From a virus, in IMG/VR virus record IMGVR_UViG_3300042468_000945, positions 54,099 through 118,098 of that record: a stretch of 64,000 bases of DNA. The stretch is one strand, 5' to 3'. This document shows positions 46,873 to 55,472 of the stretch, piece by piece (the stretch's first letter is position 1; the number at the start of each line of letters is the position of its first letter). A program made the translations under genes and the position numbers. The notes beneath the pieces are model-generated. The model was given only the letters and a program-made list of their open reading frames with translations, made no database searches and was not told the DNA's origin.

Positions 46873-47649
46873 TTAACTAAAGAATTTAGCAATTGCTCCA
46901 CCCCATTTGGTTCCCTTAATATTTGAGAAACCAGCAGAACCCTTCTTTCCTACAAATTTGGCGGCGGTATCAAAGTGATTGCTCATAGCTTGTTTATTCA
47001 TTGCAGAGTAATAAGCACCATAACCATATGCTGCACCCATACCTGCTGACAAAGCTGCTCCACCATATTCACCATGCCTAAGTCGGTCATAAGTTTTACC
47101 AACAGCACCAAGTGCCATTAAACCACCAATCCCAGCACCAATATTTCCAGCATGTTTGGCAAACTTTCCAACAGAATTGTAGGGTACAATATCTCTAGTC
47201 ATAGAAGATGCACTAGTTTTACCACCAAAACCACCCATTCTTGGTCCTCTTCGCTTGTAAGAAGCTCTACCACCTGCTCCACTTGCTCCAGTTGCACCAC
47301 CATCAAATGGTACAATTGCTCTGCTTCCACCATATGGACTATAAGCATCACCAACAGGGACACCAGCATAATTTGGTCCAGCTGGTGGTGTGTAAGGTGC
47401 AATTGCTGTGCTTCCATTATAAGCTGGAACAACCGACCTACTTCCAGTATAGGACGGTACAATCGCCCTACTTCCACTGTAAGGTACGGGCACACCCGCG
47501 TAATTACCAGCAGAAGAAGGCACTATTCCCGCACCACCATGTGGTACAATTGATCTATTTACTATTGGGGGAGCACCAGGAGAAATTAAAGGTCCTCTCC
47601 TGTTAGCTGCACCCATTCCATAAGGGTTGCCCCTATATCCACCTAACAT
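46873..47649 (-). CDS. Gly/Tyr/Pro-repeat protein with hydrophobic C-terminal half
   Basis: A 258-residue basic protein. Residues about 30-120 contain imperfect repeats of the type YSGSRAIVPSY, occurring at least six times with spacing near 11-20 residues. The rest is Gly/Ala-rich with a possible membrane-inserting stretch (IGAGIGGLMALGAVGK, then GAALSAGMGAAYGYGAYY). No known family. It lies between the holin-like genes and the protease. A minor virion protein is the best guess. Confidence 0.6.
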   Translation of the reverse strand: MLGGYRGNPYGMGAANRRGPLISPGAPPIVNRSIVPHGGAGIVPSSAGNYAGVPVPYSGSRAIVPSYTGSRSVVPAYNGSTAIAPYTPPAGPNYAGVPVGDAYSPYGGSRAIVPFDGGATGASGAGGRASYKRRGPRMGGFGGKTSASSMTRDIVPYNSVGKFAKHAGNIGAGIGGLMALGAVGKTYDRLRHGEYGGAALSAGMGAAYGYGAYYSAMNKQAMSNHFDTAAKFVGKKGSAGFSNIKGTKWGGAIAKFFS

Positions 47650-47652
47650 AAT

Positions 47653-47862
47653 TTATACTTCCTCCGAATTATCGTCTACTTTTTGTTTTGGTGGTTGTAG
47701 TAACCACAAAAATGCCCCATCAAAAGCAATCCATAGGACATTAGATACTGTTTTAATTAATTCTCCTGCTGGTATTGGCAAAGGTTCGTTTACAGATAAC
47801 CCTTTTGCTATTAAACCAAAAAAGAGTAGTACGGCTTTAGGCCAACCCCAATCTATTTTCAT
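47653..47862 (-). CDS. Small two-helix membrane protein, holin-like
   Basis: A 69-residue protein with two hydrophobic segments (AVLLFFGLIAKGLS and VSNVLWIAFDGAFLWLLQP) and a charged C-terminal tail, the layout of small holins. It overlaps the neighbouring 92-residue membrane gene by 4 bp. Holins set lysis timing by opening the inner membrane. The pair is placed inside the head module, which is unusual but known. The call rests on topology only. Confidence 0.5.
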   Translation of the reverse strand: MKIDWGWPKAVLLFFGLIAKGLSVNEPLPIPAGELIKTVSNVLWIAFDGAFLWLLQPPKQKVDDNSEEV

Positions 47863-48137
47863 TTATTTTGATCCCTCAACAATCCTTCTAACCTCTCCAT
47901 TCTTTCAGCCATTGCGTCATGTTTTTCAGTAACCTTTTCTAGGCTTTCTAACCTATCCCCAAGTTTTTCAACTGAATATGATAATCCATCAATAGCAGAT
48001 TTAAATTGAAACATTAAATTAACAAGCATCTCTCTGTCTTTAGCAGCCATTCTAAGAACCCAGCCAATAGAGATCAGGGCTAATACAGCCCATGCTCCTT
48101 CTTTCTCAAATGCTTTATATACTTCTGGAGGGATCAT
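47859..48137 (-). CDS. Membrane-anchored coiled-coil protein (BhlA/UviB- or XhlA-like)
   Basis: A 92-residue protein with one N-terminal membrane helix (GAWAVLALISIGWVLRMAA) followed by a long charged coiled coil (LESLEKVTEKHDAMAERMER). This arrangement is typical of BhlA/UviB or XhlA-type lysis-associated proteins. Paired with the neighbouring two-helix protein it may form a holin system; a neck or portal-linked virion role is an alternative. Confidence 0.55.
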   Translation of the reverse strand: MIPPEVYKAFEKEGAWAVLALISIGWVLRMAAKDREMLVNLMFQFKSAIDGLSYSVEKLGDRLESLEKVTEKHDAMAERMERLEGLLRDQNK

Positions 48138-48146
48138 TTATTTTGC

Positions 48147-49781
48147 CTATTCTTCTACAAGTTGTTTCAGATATTCTAGTAATGCGGGTGGATCATCCGC
48201 TAAATTAGTGATAGTCTCTTCAAGCCCTTCAAAGTAAATTTCAAATTCAAGAACAAACCCTTCAATAAAGGAATTTATTTGATTTCTATTGAAATTTTCA
48301 TCAAAAAATGATTCAACTTTTTTCTTTTTAACTAGAGGTTTTGTTTTTGGTGTTGTAGGAGCAACTGGTTCTGGTGCATAATCTGCCTTAGCTTTCGCCT
48401 CAGCTTTTGCGATAGGTATAGTTACCCTATTCATATAGAGGTCACTTAACTTAACTTTTTCAGGTATTTGTGATAATTTTCTGAATTCGTCTAGCCCAAT
48501 ACCATTCTTAGTGAAGACATCAACAAAGTGTGATCGAAGCTTAATCATTCTTGCTTCATCAACTTCCTTGAAGATAAGAGTTACTTGATCTTGTTCGTTA
48601 GTATACGGATCAAAACCACCTTCCCAAAGCATTTCATTAAATAAGAACATTTGTATATTCAAAGAAATTTCTGATTGACAGAACCTAATACGATTCATTA
48701 AAAGTTCAACAGCAGCTTCACCAGTACCGATAGTACCAGTTTCAAATCCCATTAAGAAGGAAGAAACACCTAAACCAGAAAAAGCACGAGTTGCAAAGTA
48801 CTTTAAATAACCTTCAGTTCTAAGTGATTGAGATTCAGAACCTAATACTTTAAGTTCGTGTGTTCCAGGAGTTACAATTAAACCATCCTGAGTCATCCTT
48901 CTGTGACTTGCTAGAACTTTACTAACTTCTTCTTGTGGGTTTTCGTATGGGTTATTTGATCTAAGAATTCTGTGCCATAAAATAGGAATAGTATTCTTTT
49001 TAAGTCCAATAGCTGTTGTTTGTTCAATATTTCTAAGTAAAGAAATATCATCAAGGGCTGGGAAAGTAATTCCTATACCATAATGAGAGTTTGATGGTTT
49101 CTTATATGGTGTGTGAAGAATGTCTACACCATTTTTAAGTACAAGCTTATCCTTATTCTTACTAGGTGACTGAGTTCTATTAATTAAACCTAAATTAGAG
49201 TTTAATGGATCTGATGCTGGAAGGACTAATTTTGTATTGTCTTTTTGATTACCTGTAACAGTCCAACCAAAGAATTGTCCTTCTTCTAAGTATGGTTCGT
49301 ACTTAGTTGGACTTACAATGAATAAACCGTTAATAGCATAAGGCTTTTCAACGTATAGTGGTCTCTTAACTAGTTTATTTTCTTGTGTTCCACCCCTTAT
49401 TTTTAAGAGCATAGGGTTACCATGTTTAAAATATTCATGGCAATATCTAGCAATAAGAGTCTTCCAATGCTCCCCTGTTGATAAACTAATAAGGGTTAAT
49501 CTTTTTTCAAGATACTTTACAGCTTCAGTGTTTTGTGATTGAAGCTCAAAGTCTTTAAACATTTCAGCATGTCTATCAACCGCAACTCTAACAAATCCAT
49601 CAACTGTGTATGCTTTACAAGCTTTGTCAATGACTTTCTTTATATCTTTATCATCAACATTGTGTTTACTAAAACTATAATCTACTGAAGTACTAGGAGC
49701 ACTTACAGAGGTGATACCTTCACTAACTACAACATTATTTTTTTGAACAAAACCAAGATCGTTTGTAAAATTACGCTTCAT
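48147..49781 (-). CDS. Portal protein
   Basis: A 544-residue portal subunit. Family-like features are YTVDGFVRVAVDRHAEMFKD near the N-terminus, the HPVLY-like KHGNPMLLKIRGG strand, YATRAFSGLGVSSFLMGFE (the stem region with EAAVELLMNRIRFCQSEIS, a long channel helix), and FTKNGIGLDEFRKLSQIPE near the end. A Lys/Pro-rich linker and an acidic C-terminal helix follow. Portals form the dodecameric vertex through which DNA is pumped. Terminase is two genes upstream, consistent with the assignment. Confidence 0.88.
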   Translation of the reverse strand: MKRNFTNDLGFVQKNNVVVSEGITSVSAPSTSVDYSFSKHNVDDKDIKKVIDKACKAYTVDGFVRVAVDRHAEMFKDFELQSQNTEAVKYLEKRLTLISLSTGEHWKTLIARYCHEYFKHGNPMLLKIRGGTQENKLVKRPLYVEKPYAINGLFIVSPTKYEPYLEEGQFFGWTVTGNQKDNTKLVLPASDPLNSNLGLINRTQSPSKNKDKLVLKNGVDILHTPYKKPSNSHYGIGITFPALDDISLLRNIEQTTAIGLKKNTIPILWHRILRSNNPYENPQEEVSKVLASHRRMTQDGLIVTPGTHELKVLGSESQSLRTEGYLKYFATRAFSGLGVSSFLMGFETGTIGTGEAAVELLMNRIRFCQSEISLNIQMFLFNEMLWEGGFDPYTNEQDQVTLIFKEVDEARMIKLRSHFVDVFTKNGIGLDEFRKLSQIPEKVKLSDLYMNRVTIPIAKAEAKAKADYAPEPVAPTTPKTKPLVKKKKVESFFDENFNRNQINSFIEGFVLEFEIYFEGLEETITNLADDPPALLEYLKQLVEE

Positions 49782-50304
49782 TTAATGCCTCTTCTAATTT
49801 ACTAACTACACTTGCTTTATTTACTGGGTCATCCCAATTAAAAATAACTAGTTTAGGTTTTGTTGCAATGCCAAGTGTTCCACAAAGGGGCAGGCATTTC
49901 TTAATTGTTTCTATATCCAAACTTGCCCTTTCCCAGTGTTCATTACTAATACCCAGATTCAAAGCAGTTTGTTTAGAAGCTGTTTCTGGGCCACCTACTA
50001 CCACATAGAGTGGAATTTCGGGGCAAACAAAGTCAAATTTAGGTATATTATTATTACTTATCTCAAAATAATTAAATTTTCCACCCTCAATTACATTTAA
50101 ATTCTCAACAGTGTTTTCAATTTGATTGAATACTGCAACCTTATTTTGTTTAGTATTTAAAACAAGTAATGGTAAGTCATTGTAAATACAATCACCTACA
50201 ACATCTATTCTTCTTTGTTTTTCTGTGAGGACATTTTTACTTTCACAGAAATAAACTAACTTTATTAAAAATTGTTTTAATTTAATTACAAGACTACTTA
50301 TCAT
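49771..50304 (-). CDS. Hypothetical protein between portal and terminase
   Basis: A 177-residue protein overlapping both neighbours. A hydrophobic/basic N-terminal stretch (SLVIKLKQFLIKLVYFC) could be a membrane-associated helix. The middle has PLYVVVGGPETASKQTALNLG, which resembles a short nucleotide-binding or Rossmann-like loop, and the end is helical. No family is recognised. Confidence 0.55.
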   Translation of the reverse strand: MISSLVIKLKQFLIKLVYFCESKNVLTEKQRRIDVVGDCIYNDLPLLVLNTKQNKVAVFNQIENTVENLNVIEGGKFNYFEISNNNIPKFDFVCPEIPLYVVVGGPETASKQTALNLGISNEHWERASLDIETIKKCLPLCGTLGIATKPKLVIFNWDDPVNKASVVSKLEEALNEA

Positions 50305-51542
50305 ACTTTACCTTTTAGCCATTTTTTCATAATACTAGCTGCTTGTTGTGCTTTACCAGTAGCATTAATGGGTGGAGTTTGTGGGTAATTTTTAGCTTTG
50401 GTTGTTTCCTCTAAAAATTCTTTAGCAGATATACCCTCTTTTTTAATTTGTTTTTCGTAGTTTTTTATTGATTTGTTTAGTCCAAGGAATATTTTATTTA
50501 GTGTTGAATCAACTAAATTTCCGTATAGCTTTTGTCTTACCTCATAAGCTTGGAAAAATTGTTGGTCTTGAACTAGAAATTCACTTTCAACATTCTTTAA
50601 AGCATCAAACAAAGATTTTTCTATTGTTTGTCTGTACTTTAAAAGTATAGGGTCTGCTGTAAACGTAGAATTATCTCTCTCCACATCCTCAGTCAAGTTT
50701 AATAGAATATCTTTAGTTCTGTATAGGTAATCAAACCCCCAACTACGAGATAACTTACCATAATTATTACCTGAAACTGTCCCTAGAGAGGTGTCTAAAG
50801 CAGTATCTAGCATTTTAAATTCATCATACAATCTGTCAACTTCTGTAACAAAAGAGAAGTTAGAGAACGATAAATACTTATTAATCTCGTTAGGGTATGT
50901 ACTTGCTAGGTTAAGAATTCCTTTAACAGCATCTTCACTAATAATATCTTCAACTAAACCTTTAATTTTAGATATGTTTTCTCTTATGTTATTAGCTAGT
51001 TGTTGATCCTTTAAGATTACACCAATTAACAATCTTTTTACTGTATCAGAGTTTAAATTATCTCTTTCTAAAAGGGGCATATAAACATTTTCGTAAGCAT
51101 TTTGAATTACAGCTAACTGTCCCCTGCTTCTATAATAGTCTTTAACTAATATAATTTCTGGGTTAGTTTGTCTTCTATAAATGTCCCTTTCAATTATTGT
51201 TTGAATGTTTTCTGGGGGAACTTGTGTTGTTTTATAGTTAGAATCATAAGGGGTGGCAAATTGTACTTTTGCAGCAGCAAAAAATGCGCTAAATACTTCG
51301 TCGTCAGAGTATTTAGCTTCTATTCTATTAATTTCTTCCTGTACTAGACTTGTAGTTGTCTTTACAATATCATATGTATCTTTAAGATAAGAATATGGAG
51401 AAGTTAACTCTACTTTAGTCTGGTTATTGTTCTCAGAGTTGGTTATTTTAATGGAAGTGGTGTCTTCTAGGGTTGTTAAAAGTTGGTCAACCTTCTTTTC
51501 TATTTCTCTTTTATCAATAAAACCAGAAAAACTATTGTTCAT
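50301..51542 (-). CDS. Hypothetical helical protein between terminase and portal
   Basis: A 413-residue largely helical protein (KREIEKKVDQLLTTLED; later repeated Lys/Glu/Leu helices). It shares its stop/start overlap with the terminase gene and is coupled to the next gene by 4 bp. It has no catalytic motif. The position before the portal suggests a packaging or portal-accessory protein; this is not proven. Confidence 0.55.
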   Translation of the reverse strand: MNNSFSGFIDKREIEKKVDQLLTTLEDTTSIKITNSENNNQTKVELTSPYSYLKDTYDIVKTTTSLVQEEINRIEAKYSDDEVFSAFFAAAKVQFATPYDSNYKTTQVPPENIQTIIERDIYRRQTNPEIILVKDYYRSRGQLAVIQNAYENVYMPLLERDNLNSDTVKRLLIGVILKDQQLANNIRENISKIKGLVEDIISEDAVKGILNLASTYPNEINKYLSFSNFSFVTEVDRLYDEFKMLDTALDTSLGTVSGNNYGKLSRSWGFDYLYRTKDILLNLTEDVERDNSTFTADPILLKYRQTIEKSLFDALKNVESEFLVQDQQFFQAYEVRQKLYGNLVDSTLNKIFLGLNKSIKNYEKQIKKEGISAKEFLEETTKAKNYPQTPPINATGKAQQAASIMKKWLKGKV

Positions 51543-54500
51543 TAAAAATTATCCCTCTCATAACCATAAATTGAATCATCCAAAGATGATCTACTATAGA
51601 GAAAATCTACTGCTTCAAACTCATCTAAATCCATATTTAACATATTATTTTTAATTTGTCTTACAGCATCTTCTTCTGATGGTACAGCTATAACCCCAAA
51701 ATTATCTAAACTTTCGTTAGTCATAGTGTAAGGGTTCTCAAATAATGTAAATATCCCAAACATAGCAAACAAGAAACAGTCAATAATGTGCTCGTTCTTG
51801 CTTGTAAACTTAACAGTATTAGCTGTGGTTTTAATTACTTTATAATCTAAGAATTGTTTTTGAATGTCTTCTCTATTCTTGGGAATCATAAGAAGACTTT
51901 GTTGTGTTTTAGCTCGGAGGAGTTCTACAAGATATGGTTTTACTTTTATCTTCCTATCTTCTCCAGTAAGTTGATCAGGAACTACGACATTGGATTGGAA
52001 AGCTAACCTTGTAAGTTTTTGAGCTAAACCAAGCTCTGGTCGCAGTAAAGCAATACTATTTAAGTCTTCCCATTGCTTCTCAGAGGCCCCTTGGTCAATA
52101 ATCACAAGTGTAGGATTGAACACCTCAAAAAGTTCAACTATTCTGTTAACTGCTAAGGTATAAGTCCACTCACCCTTTGATATCTCTTCGTGCCATATAA
52201 ATTTAAGATTTTTTAGGTAGGGATCATATTGAGAAATAAGGATATTGGTTCCGCACTGTACTTTATCCCAGTCAACCGTTAAGAATATTGGATTATGTGG
52301 GTGAACCTGTTCCATTGACGGTTCCCAATCATATTTGAAAACATTATCAATATCTTCTTTTTTAAAGACTGCACTATCTTCTTCTGCAACTTCTAATAGG
52401 TACTCAGTTGTCCAGGTTGCTTCGCTATTGACAGCAATCCTTTCTTCTTCAATCATATCAAAATCCCATTCTTCATTTTCAGTAATGGGAATTTTAATTA
52501 TTGTTTCATTTTTTGATTTTTTTAAGTTCTTTTCAATTTTCTCGTAGTATTCACCTTCTGCTTTATTAAGAGTACCAGCAACATACGTCCTAATAGATTT
52601 ACGTCTTGTTAAGTCACCACGCATGATTGGCTTAATAACCCTCCAGTCTTCATCGGAGAGTCCTTGACCTTCATCAACAAACACCACGTCAGCAGTAATA
52701 CCACGAAGTTTGTCAGGAGCAGTACCGTTTACACCAAGAATATGTCCATGAATAGTAGAACCAGTAATAAATGTTCTCTTCATTGGGGCACTTGAGTTAC
52801 CTACTGGGTGTACAAACTCTTTTAGTAATGGATTAGCACCAATCCAATCATCAATTGCTTTAAAGAATTCAAGAATTTGAGTGCTTGATGGTGCAAACAC
52901 ATGAATAGCTTTACCCTCTCTTGTTACAGCATGCCATAAAGCAAGTACTGAAAAACAGAAACTATTATGAACAACTACATTGTTTGCTGAGAAGGAGAAG
53001 TTACAATTATCTTTGAGAATGATGTCATATACTTCCCGAATCCCTGCATTTGTTATATTAACAACAAGTTCCCACCTTCTAGGATTTTTAGCTTCGTGTA
53101 TAGCAACGTCTAGGTCTAAAATATCTCTTAAAAACAGATCAGCATCTAAACTATCATCTATTCTTATAAGACCATCCTTTGTCACCCTACAGAAAATATT
53201 AAATCTAAGTAATAGGTGTTGTAAATCAAAAGCAAATGGCTTATTAAATATGGATAAGGTAATATTTTTTTGTTTGTGGTCTAAACGACCATAATTAACA
53301 AATAAAATTTTAAAATAATTCTTTAATGTTAGATAATCAAAATTAAATACAACATCAGGAATGTGGTTCTTGGATATTGTAAAGTTAGCAATATCTTCAA
53401 GTTCTTCGTCAGTTACAGTATTAACTCCATGTTCATATGAACTAAAAGCAAGTATTTGATCACCTATTTTAATTTCACTTGCAGGAATCCAACCACTTTT
53501 CTTTTCATAAACAAGGTGGTCTAAAGAGGGGGTAAGTGACACGCCTGACTCTAATCTAAATTTTACGCAATTTTTATAAATGGGTATTGATAAACTTGCA
53601 CCTGAGTTTTCTGGTTTATTTGAATTTAAGTTGTAGGTAACAGTATTAAAATTATCTTTTACATCTTTAAGTCTTATTGGTCTTAATGTATCTGCATCAA
53701 CAATGAATGAATTCTTATCTAGGCAATTGTGCGTAGGAGTATAGTTATCAGTTATGTATAAATGATCTTCGTCACCAACTGTTATACATTGCATCTCCAC
53801 TCTGGAATCTAATTTTTCAACCTTAACTATAGTTCGTCTTAGATACCTTTCAGGAAGCCCAACACAATTTTTTCTTTCTAAATTGAAGATATTTAGTTCT
53901 GCTGGTACTGTAATGTGTGCTCTGTATCTAGTACCTGTAACCTTTCTTACACCATCCAAAGTGTAACACGCATCAGACTCCTTCACAGACACCTTACAAC
54001 CCAAAGATCGTGCAAGATCAGCAACATCATGGGTGAGTTGTTTAGATACAGTACAAAACTCTGCTGAACCATTCTTATTTCTTTCAGCATGACCATCTGT
54101 GTCCATTAAACCACGTAACAACCAAAGACGTTGTTCAACACTACTATACTTGTAAATATCAGGTATAAACTTAGTATGAGATTTTTTATTTGTCAGCCCT
54201 AAAGATTCTAGGTCTGGGAGGTATTCTTTTCCAAAATCTAAGAAATATCTTTTTGCCTTACTCTTAGTCTCAGAGACTCTTTTTAATTCAAAGCCAGTTC
54301 TTTTTTGAATGGTAGTAATGATTTCTTCATCAGCACTTGTAATCTCACCTGTTGATAGTGAACCATCACCCAATAATACACCCATTAAGTATGGGTCAAT
54401 AGGAAGTGTATTGGCACTATGCTCAACAGGTTTAACAGGGTTTAATTTATATCTGAACTCAGCTTTGTCACTGTACTTATAAATGTATGTGTTGAGAATC

Positions 54501-54988
54501 TCTTCTGTAGTTTTAACTACATTGCCACGTTGAAGTTTTCTTGTTAATCTAGATCCTTTACTTCCAAGTGCAGTATAAATCTCCCATTCGTGGTCTTTAC
54601 CCGAATCCACATAAGTACCATCTGATAAGTGGATTCTGTAAACATCTTGTATTCCATGAGGTATAATATTAGTTACAGGTGCTGTTTTACCATTCGGGGT
54701 AGACACTGTTGTACCTATTTTGACATCCCCCATTCTTATAGGACCTTTTGGAGTATACACTAAGGAGTCCAAAGGTTGCATTTTCCCGGCACGTCGATGG
54801 ACACATACCCAAGTATCTCGGGCAGTAGAGCTCATTATGATTCTTTGGGGGTACTGAGCCTTGAATGGCTTGTATGGGGGTCCTGGGTTTGGACTGAATA
54901 GAAACGTCTCAGCAAACGTTAAAGGACTGCTTTTTGCTTTCTGAAAAGCCTCCACCATTTCTGGTGTTAATTCATTCTGATCGAACAT
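51542..54988 (-). CDS. terL: Terminase large subunit interrupted by two abutting inteins
   Basis: A 1148-residue precursor. Exteins are residues 1-69 and 676-1148, giving a 542-residue terminase after splicing, the normal size. The junction recreates the Walker A motif HRRAGK|SFCFSV. Walker B is VVFVDEGQGL (D772, E773). The C-terminal nuclease has the RNase H-like acids in FLTVDWD (about 900), LVIIDQGAS (about 963) and HIIDCF (about 1070). It pumps DNA through the portal and cuts concatemers. Two inteins occupy residues 70-421 and 422-675 and must both leave for ATPase activity. It follows the small-subunit gene after two small hydrophobic-protein genes. Confidence 0.93.
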   Translation of the reverse strand: MFDQNELTPEMVEAFQKAKSSPLTFAETFLFSPNPGPPYKPFKAQYPQRIIMSSTARDTWVCVHRRAGKMQPLDSLVYTPKGPIRMGDVKIGTTVSTPNGKTAPVTNIIPHGIQDVYRIHLSDGTYVDSGKDHEWEIYTALGSKGSRLTRKLQRGNVVKTTEEILNTYIYKYSDKAEFRYKLNPVKPVEHSANTLPIDPYLMGVLLGDGSLSTGEITSADEEIITTIQKRTGFELKRVSETKSKAKRYFLDFGKEYLPDLESLGLTNKKSHTKFIPDIYKYSSVEQRLWLLRGLMDTDGHAERNKNGSAEFCTVSKQLTHDVADLARSLGCKVSVKESDACYTLDGVRKVTGTRYRAHITVPAELNIFNLERKNCVGLPERYLRRTIVKVEKLDSRVEMQCITVGDEDHLYITDNYTPTHNCLDKNSFIVDADTLRPIRLKDVKDNFNTVTYNLNSNKPENSGASLSIPIYKNCVKFRLESGVSLTPSLDHLVYEKKSGWIPASEIKIGDQILAFSSYEHGVNTVTDEELEDIANFTISKNHIPDVVFNFDYLTLKNYFKILFVNYGRLDHKQKNITLSIFNKPFAFDLQHLLLRFNIFCRVTKDGLIRIDDSLDADLFLRDILDLDVAIHEAKNPRRWELVVNITNAGIREVYDIILKDNCNFSFSANNVVVHNSFCFSVLALWHAVTREGKAIHVFAPSSTQILEFFKAIDDWIGANPLLKEFVHPVGNSSAPMKRTFITGSTIHGHILGVNGTAPDKLRGITADVVFVDEGQGLSDEDWRVIKPIMRGDLTRRKSIRTYVAGTLNKAEGEYYEKIEKNLKKSKNETIIKIPITENEEWDFDMIEEERIAVNSEATWTTEYLLEVAEEDSAVFKKEDIDNVFKYDWEPSMEQVHPHNPIFLTVDWDKVQCGTNILISQYDPYLKNLKFIWHEEISKGEWTYTLAVNRIVELFEVFNPTLVIIDQGASEKQWEDLNSIALLRPELGLAQKLTRLAFQSNVVVPDQLTGEDRKIKVKPYLVELLRAKTQQSLLMIPKNREDIQKQFLDYKVIKTTANTVKFTSKNEHIIDCFLFAMFGIFTLFENPYTMTNESLDNFGVIAVPSEEDAVRQIKNNMLNMDLDEFEAVDFLYSRSSLDDSIYGYERDNF
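52964..53725 (-). mobile_element. Class 1 intein, endonuclease degenerate (intein 2 in terL)
   Basis: A 254-residue intein from C1 (CLDKNSFIVDADT) through block B (SLTPSLDHLVYE), block F (VYDIILKDNCNFSFSANN) and terminal VVHN, followed by Ser of the terminase. The central 100 residues carry no intact dodecapeptide motif and look like a decayed endonuclease. Its first Cys is also the nucleophile position for the preceding intein. Confidence 0.85.
53726..54781 (-). mobile_element. Class 3 intein with LAGLIDADG homing endonuclease (intein 1 in terL)
   Basis: A 352-residue intein. It begins with Met (MQPLDSLVYTPKG), so it lacks the normal N-terminal Cys/Ser. It has the class 3 WCT set: W66 two residues after the block B His (GKDHEW), C332 in block F (MQCITV), and T350 just before the terminal HN. 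Two dodecapeptide motifs (LMGVLLGDG at about 132-140 and LRGLMDTDG at about 222-230) indicate a LAGLIDADG endonuclease. The +1 residue is the Cys that starts the next intein. Confidence 0.88.
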
Positions 54989-54998
54989 TGTCTATCTT

Positions 54999-55472
54999 TT
55001 ACCTTGATAAGTATCTTGATGCCATAATAGTTGCTTCGCTTCCTACTAGACCGTAATTTTTATTCATTTCTTGTTGGGTATTTTGAAAACTAGCATATGC
55101 TAAGTCCATACCCTGTGGAGAAGCAGAAAAGGGAACAGAAGCCATCATTCTAGCCTGTCCAGACCCTCTAATAAGCCCTCCAACATGTTTTGTGTATTCT
55201 CCAGCACCTAAAGCCATTGAGAAGGCTGTACCGCCAATAAATTGACCCCACCAACCAAAACCAGAAAACAGGTAACCACCAGCAATAGCTGTAGCAGTAT
55301 CTCGTACCTTGGATTCTTGTGGTGCGGTTATGAAAGTTAAACCACCTACAAGAGCAGTATTAGTAAGAAGGTTATGGTATGGGTTACCAGCAAGTTTACT
55401 GTTTCTCTTTAGTGCTCCAAAAGTTTTCCCAGCAAATTTTGCTCCGATAGGTGAAAATAATCTACCCAGCAT
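54999..55472 (-). CDS. Small Gly/Ala-rich hydrophobic protein between terminase subunits
   Basis: A 157-residue protein with an ALVGGLTFITAPQES segment and two Gly-rich hydrophobic stretches (TAIAGGYLFSGFGWWGQFIGG, split by Trp/Gly turns, and AFSMALGAG). It could insert in membranes or act as a minor virion protein. It overlaps the next upstream gene at the TAATG-like junction. It resembles in style the Gly-rich C-terminus of the protein encoded at 46873-47649. Function unknown. Confidence 0.55.
   Translation of the reverse strand: MLGRLFSPIGAKFAGKTFGALKRNSKLAGNPYHNLLTNTALVGGLTFITAPQESKVRDTATAIAGGYLFSGFGWWGQFIGGTAFSMALGAGEYTKHVGGLIRGSGQARMMASVPFSASPQGMDLAYASFQNTQQEMNKNYGLVGSEATIMASRYLSR

Noticed and set aside
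47152-47606. Two long plus-strand open frames opposite the Gly/Tyr-repeat gene
   Set aside because: They mirror the low-complexity codons of the minus-strand gene, have odd Cys/Ser/Thr or His/Leu-rich translations, and no ribosome-binding site.
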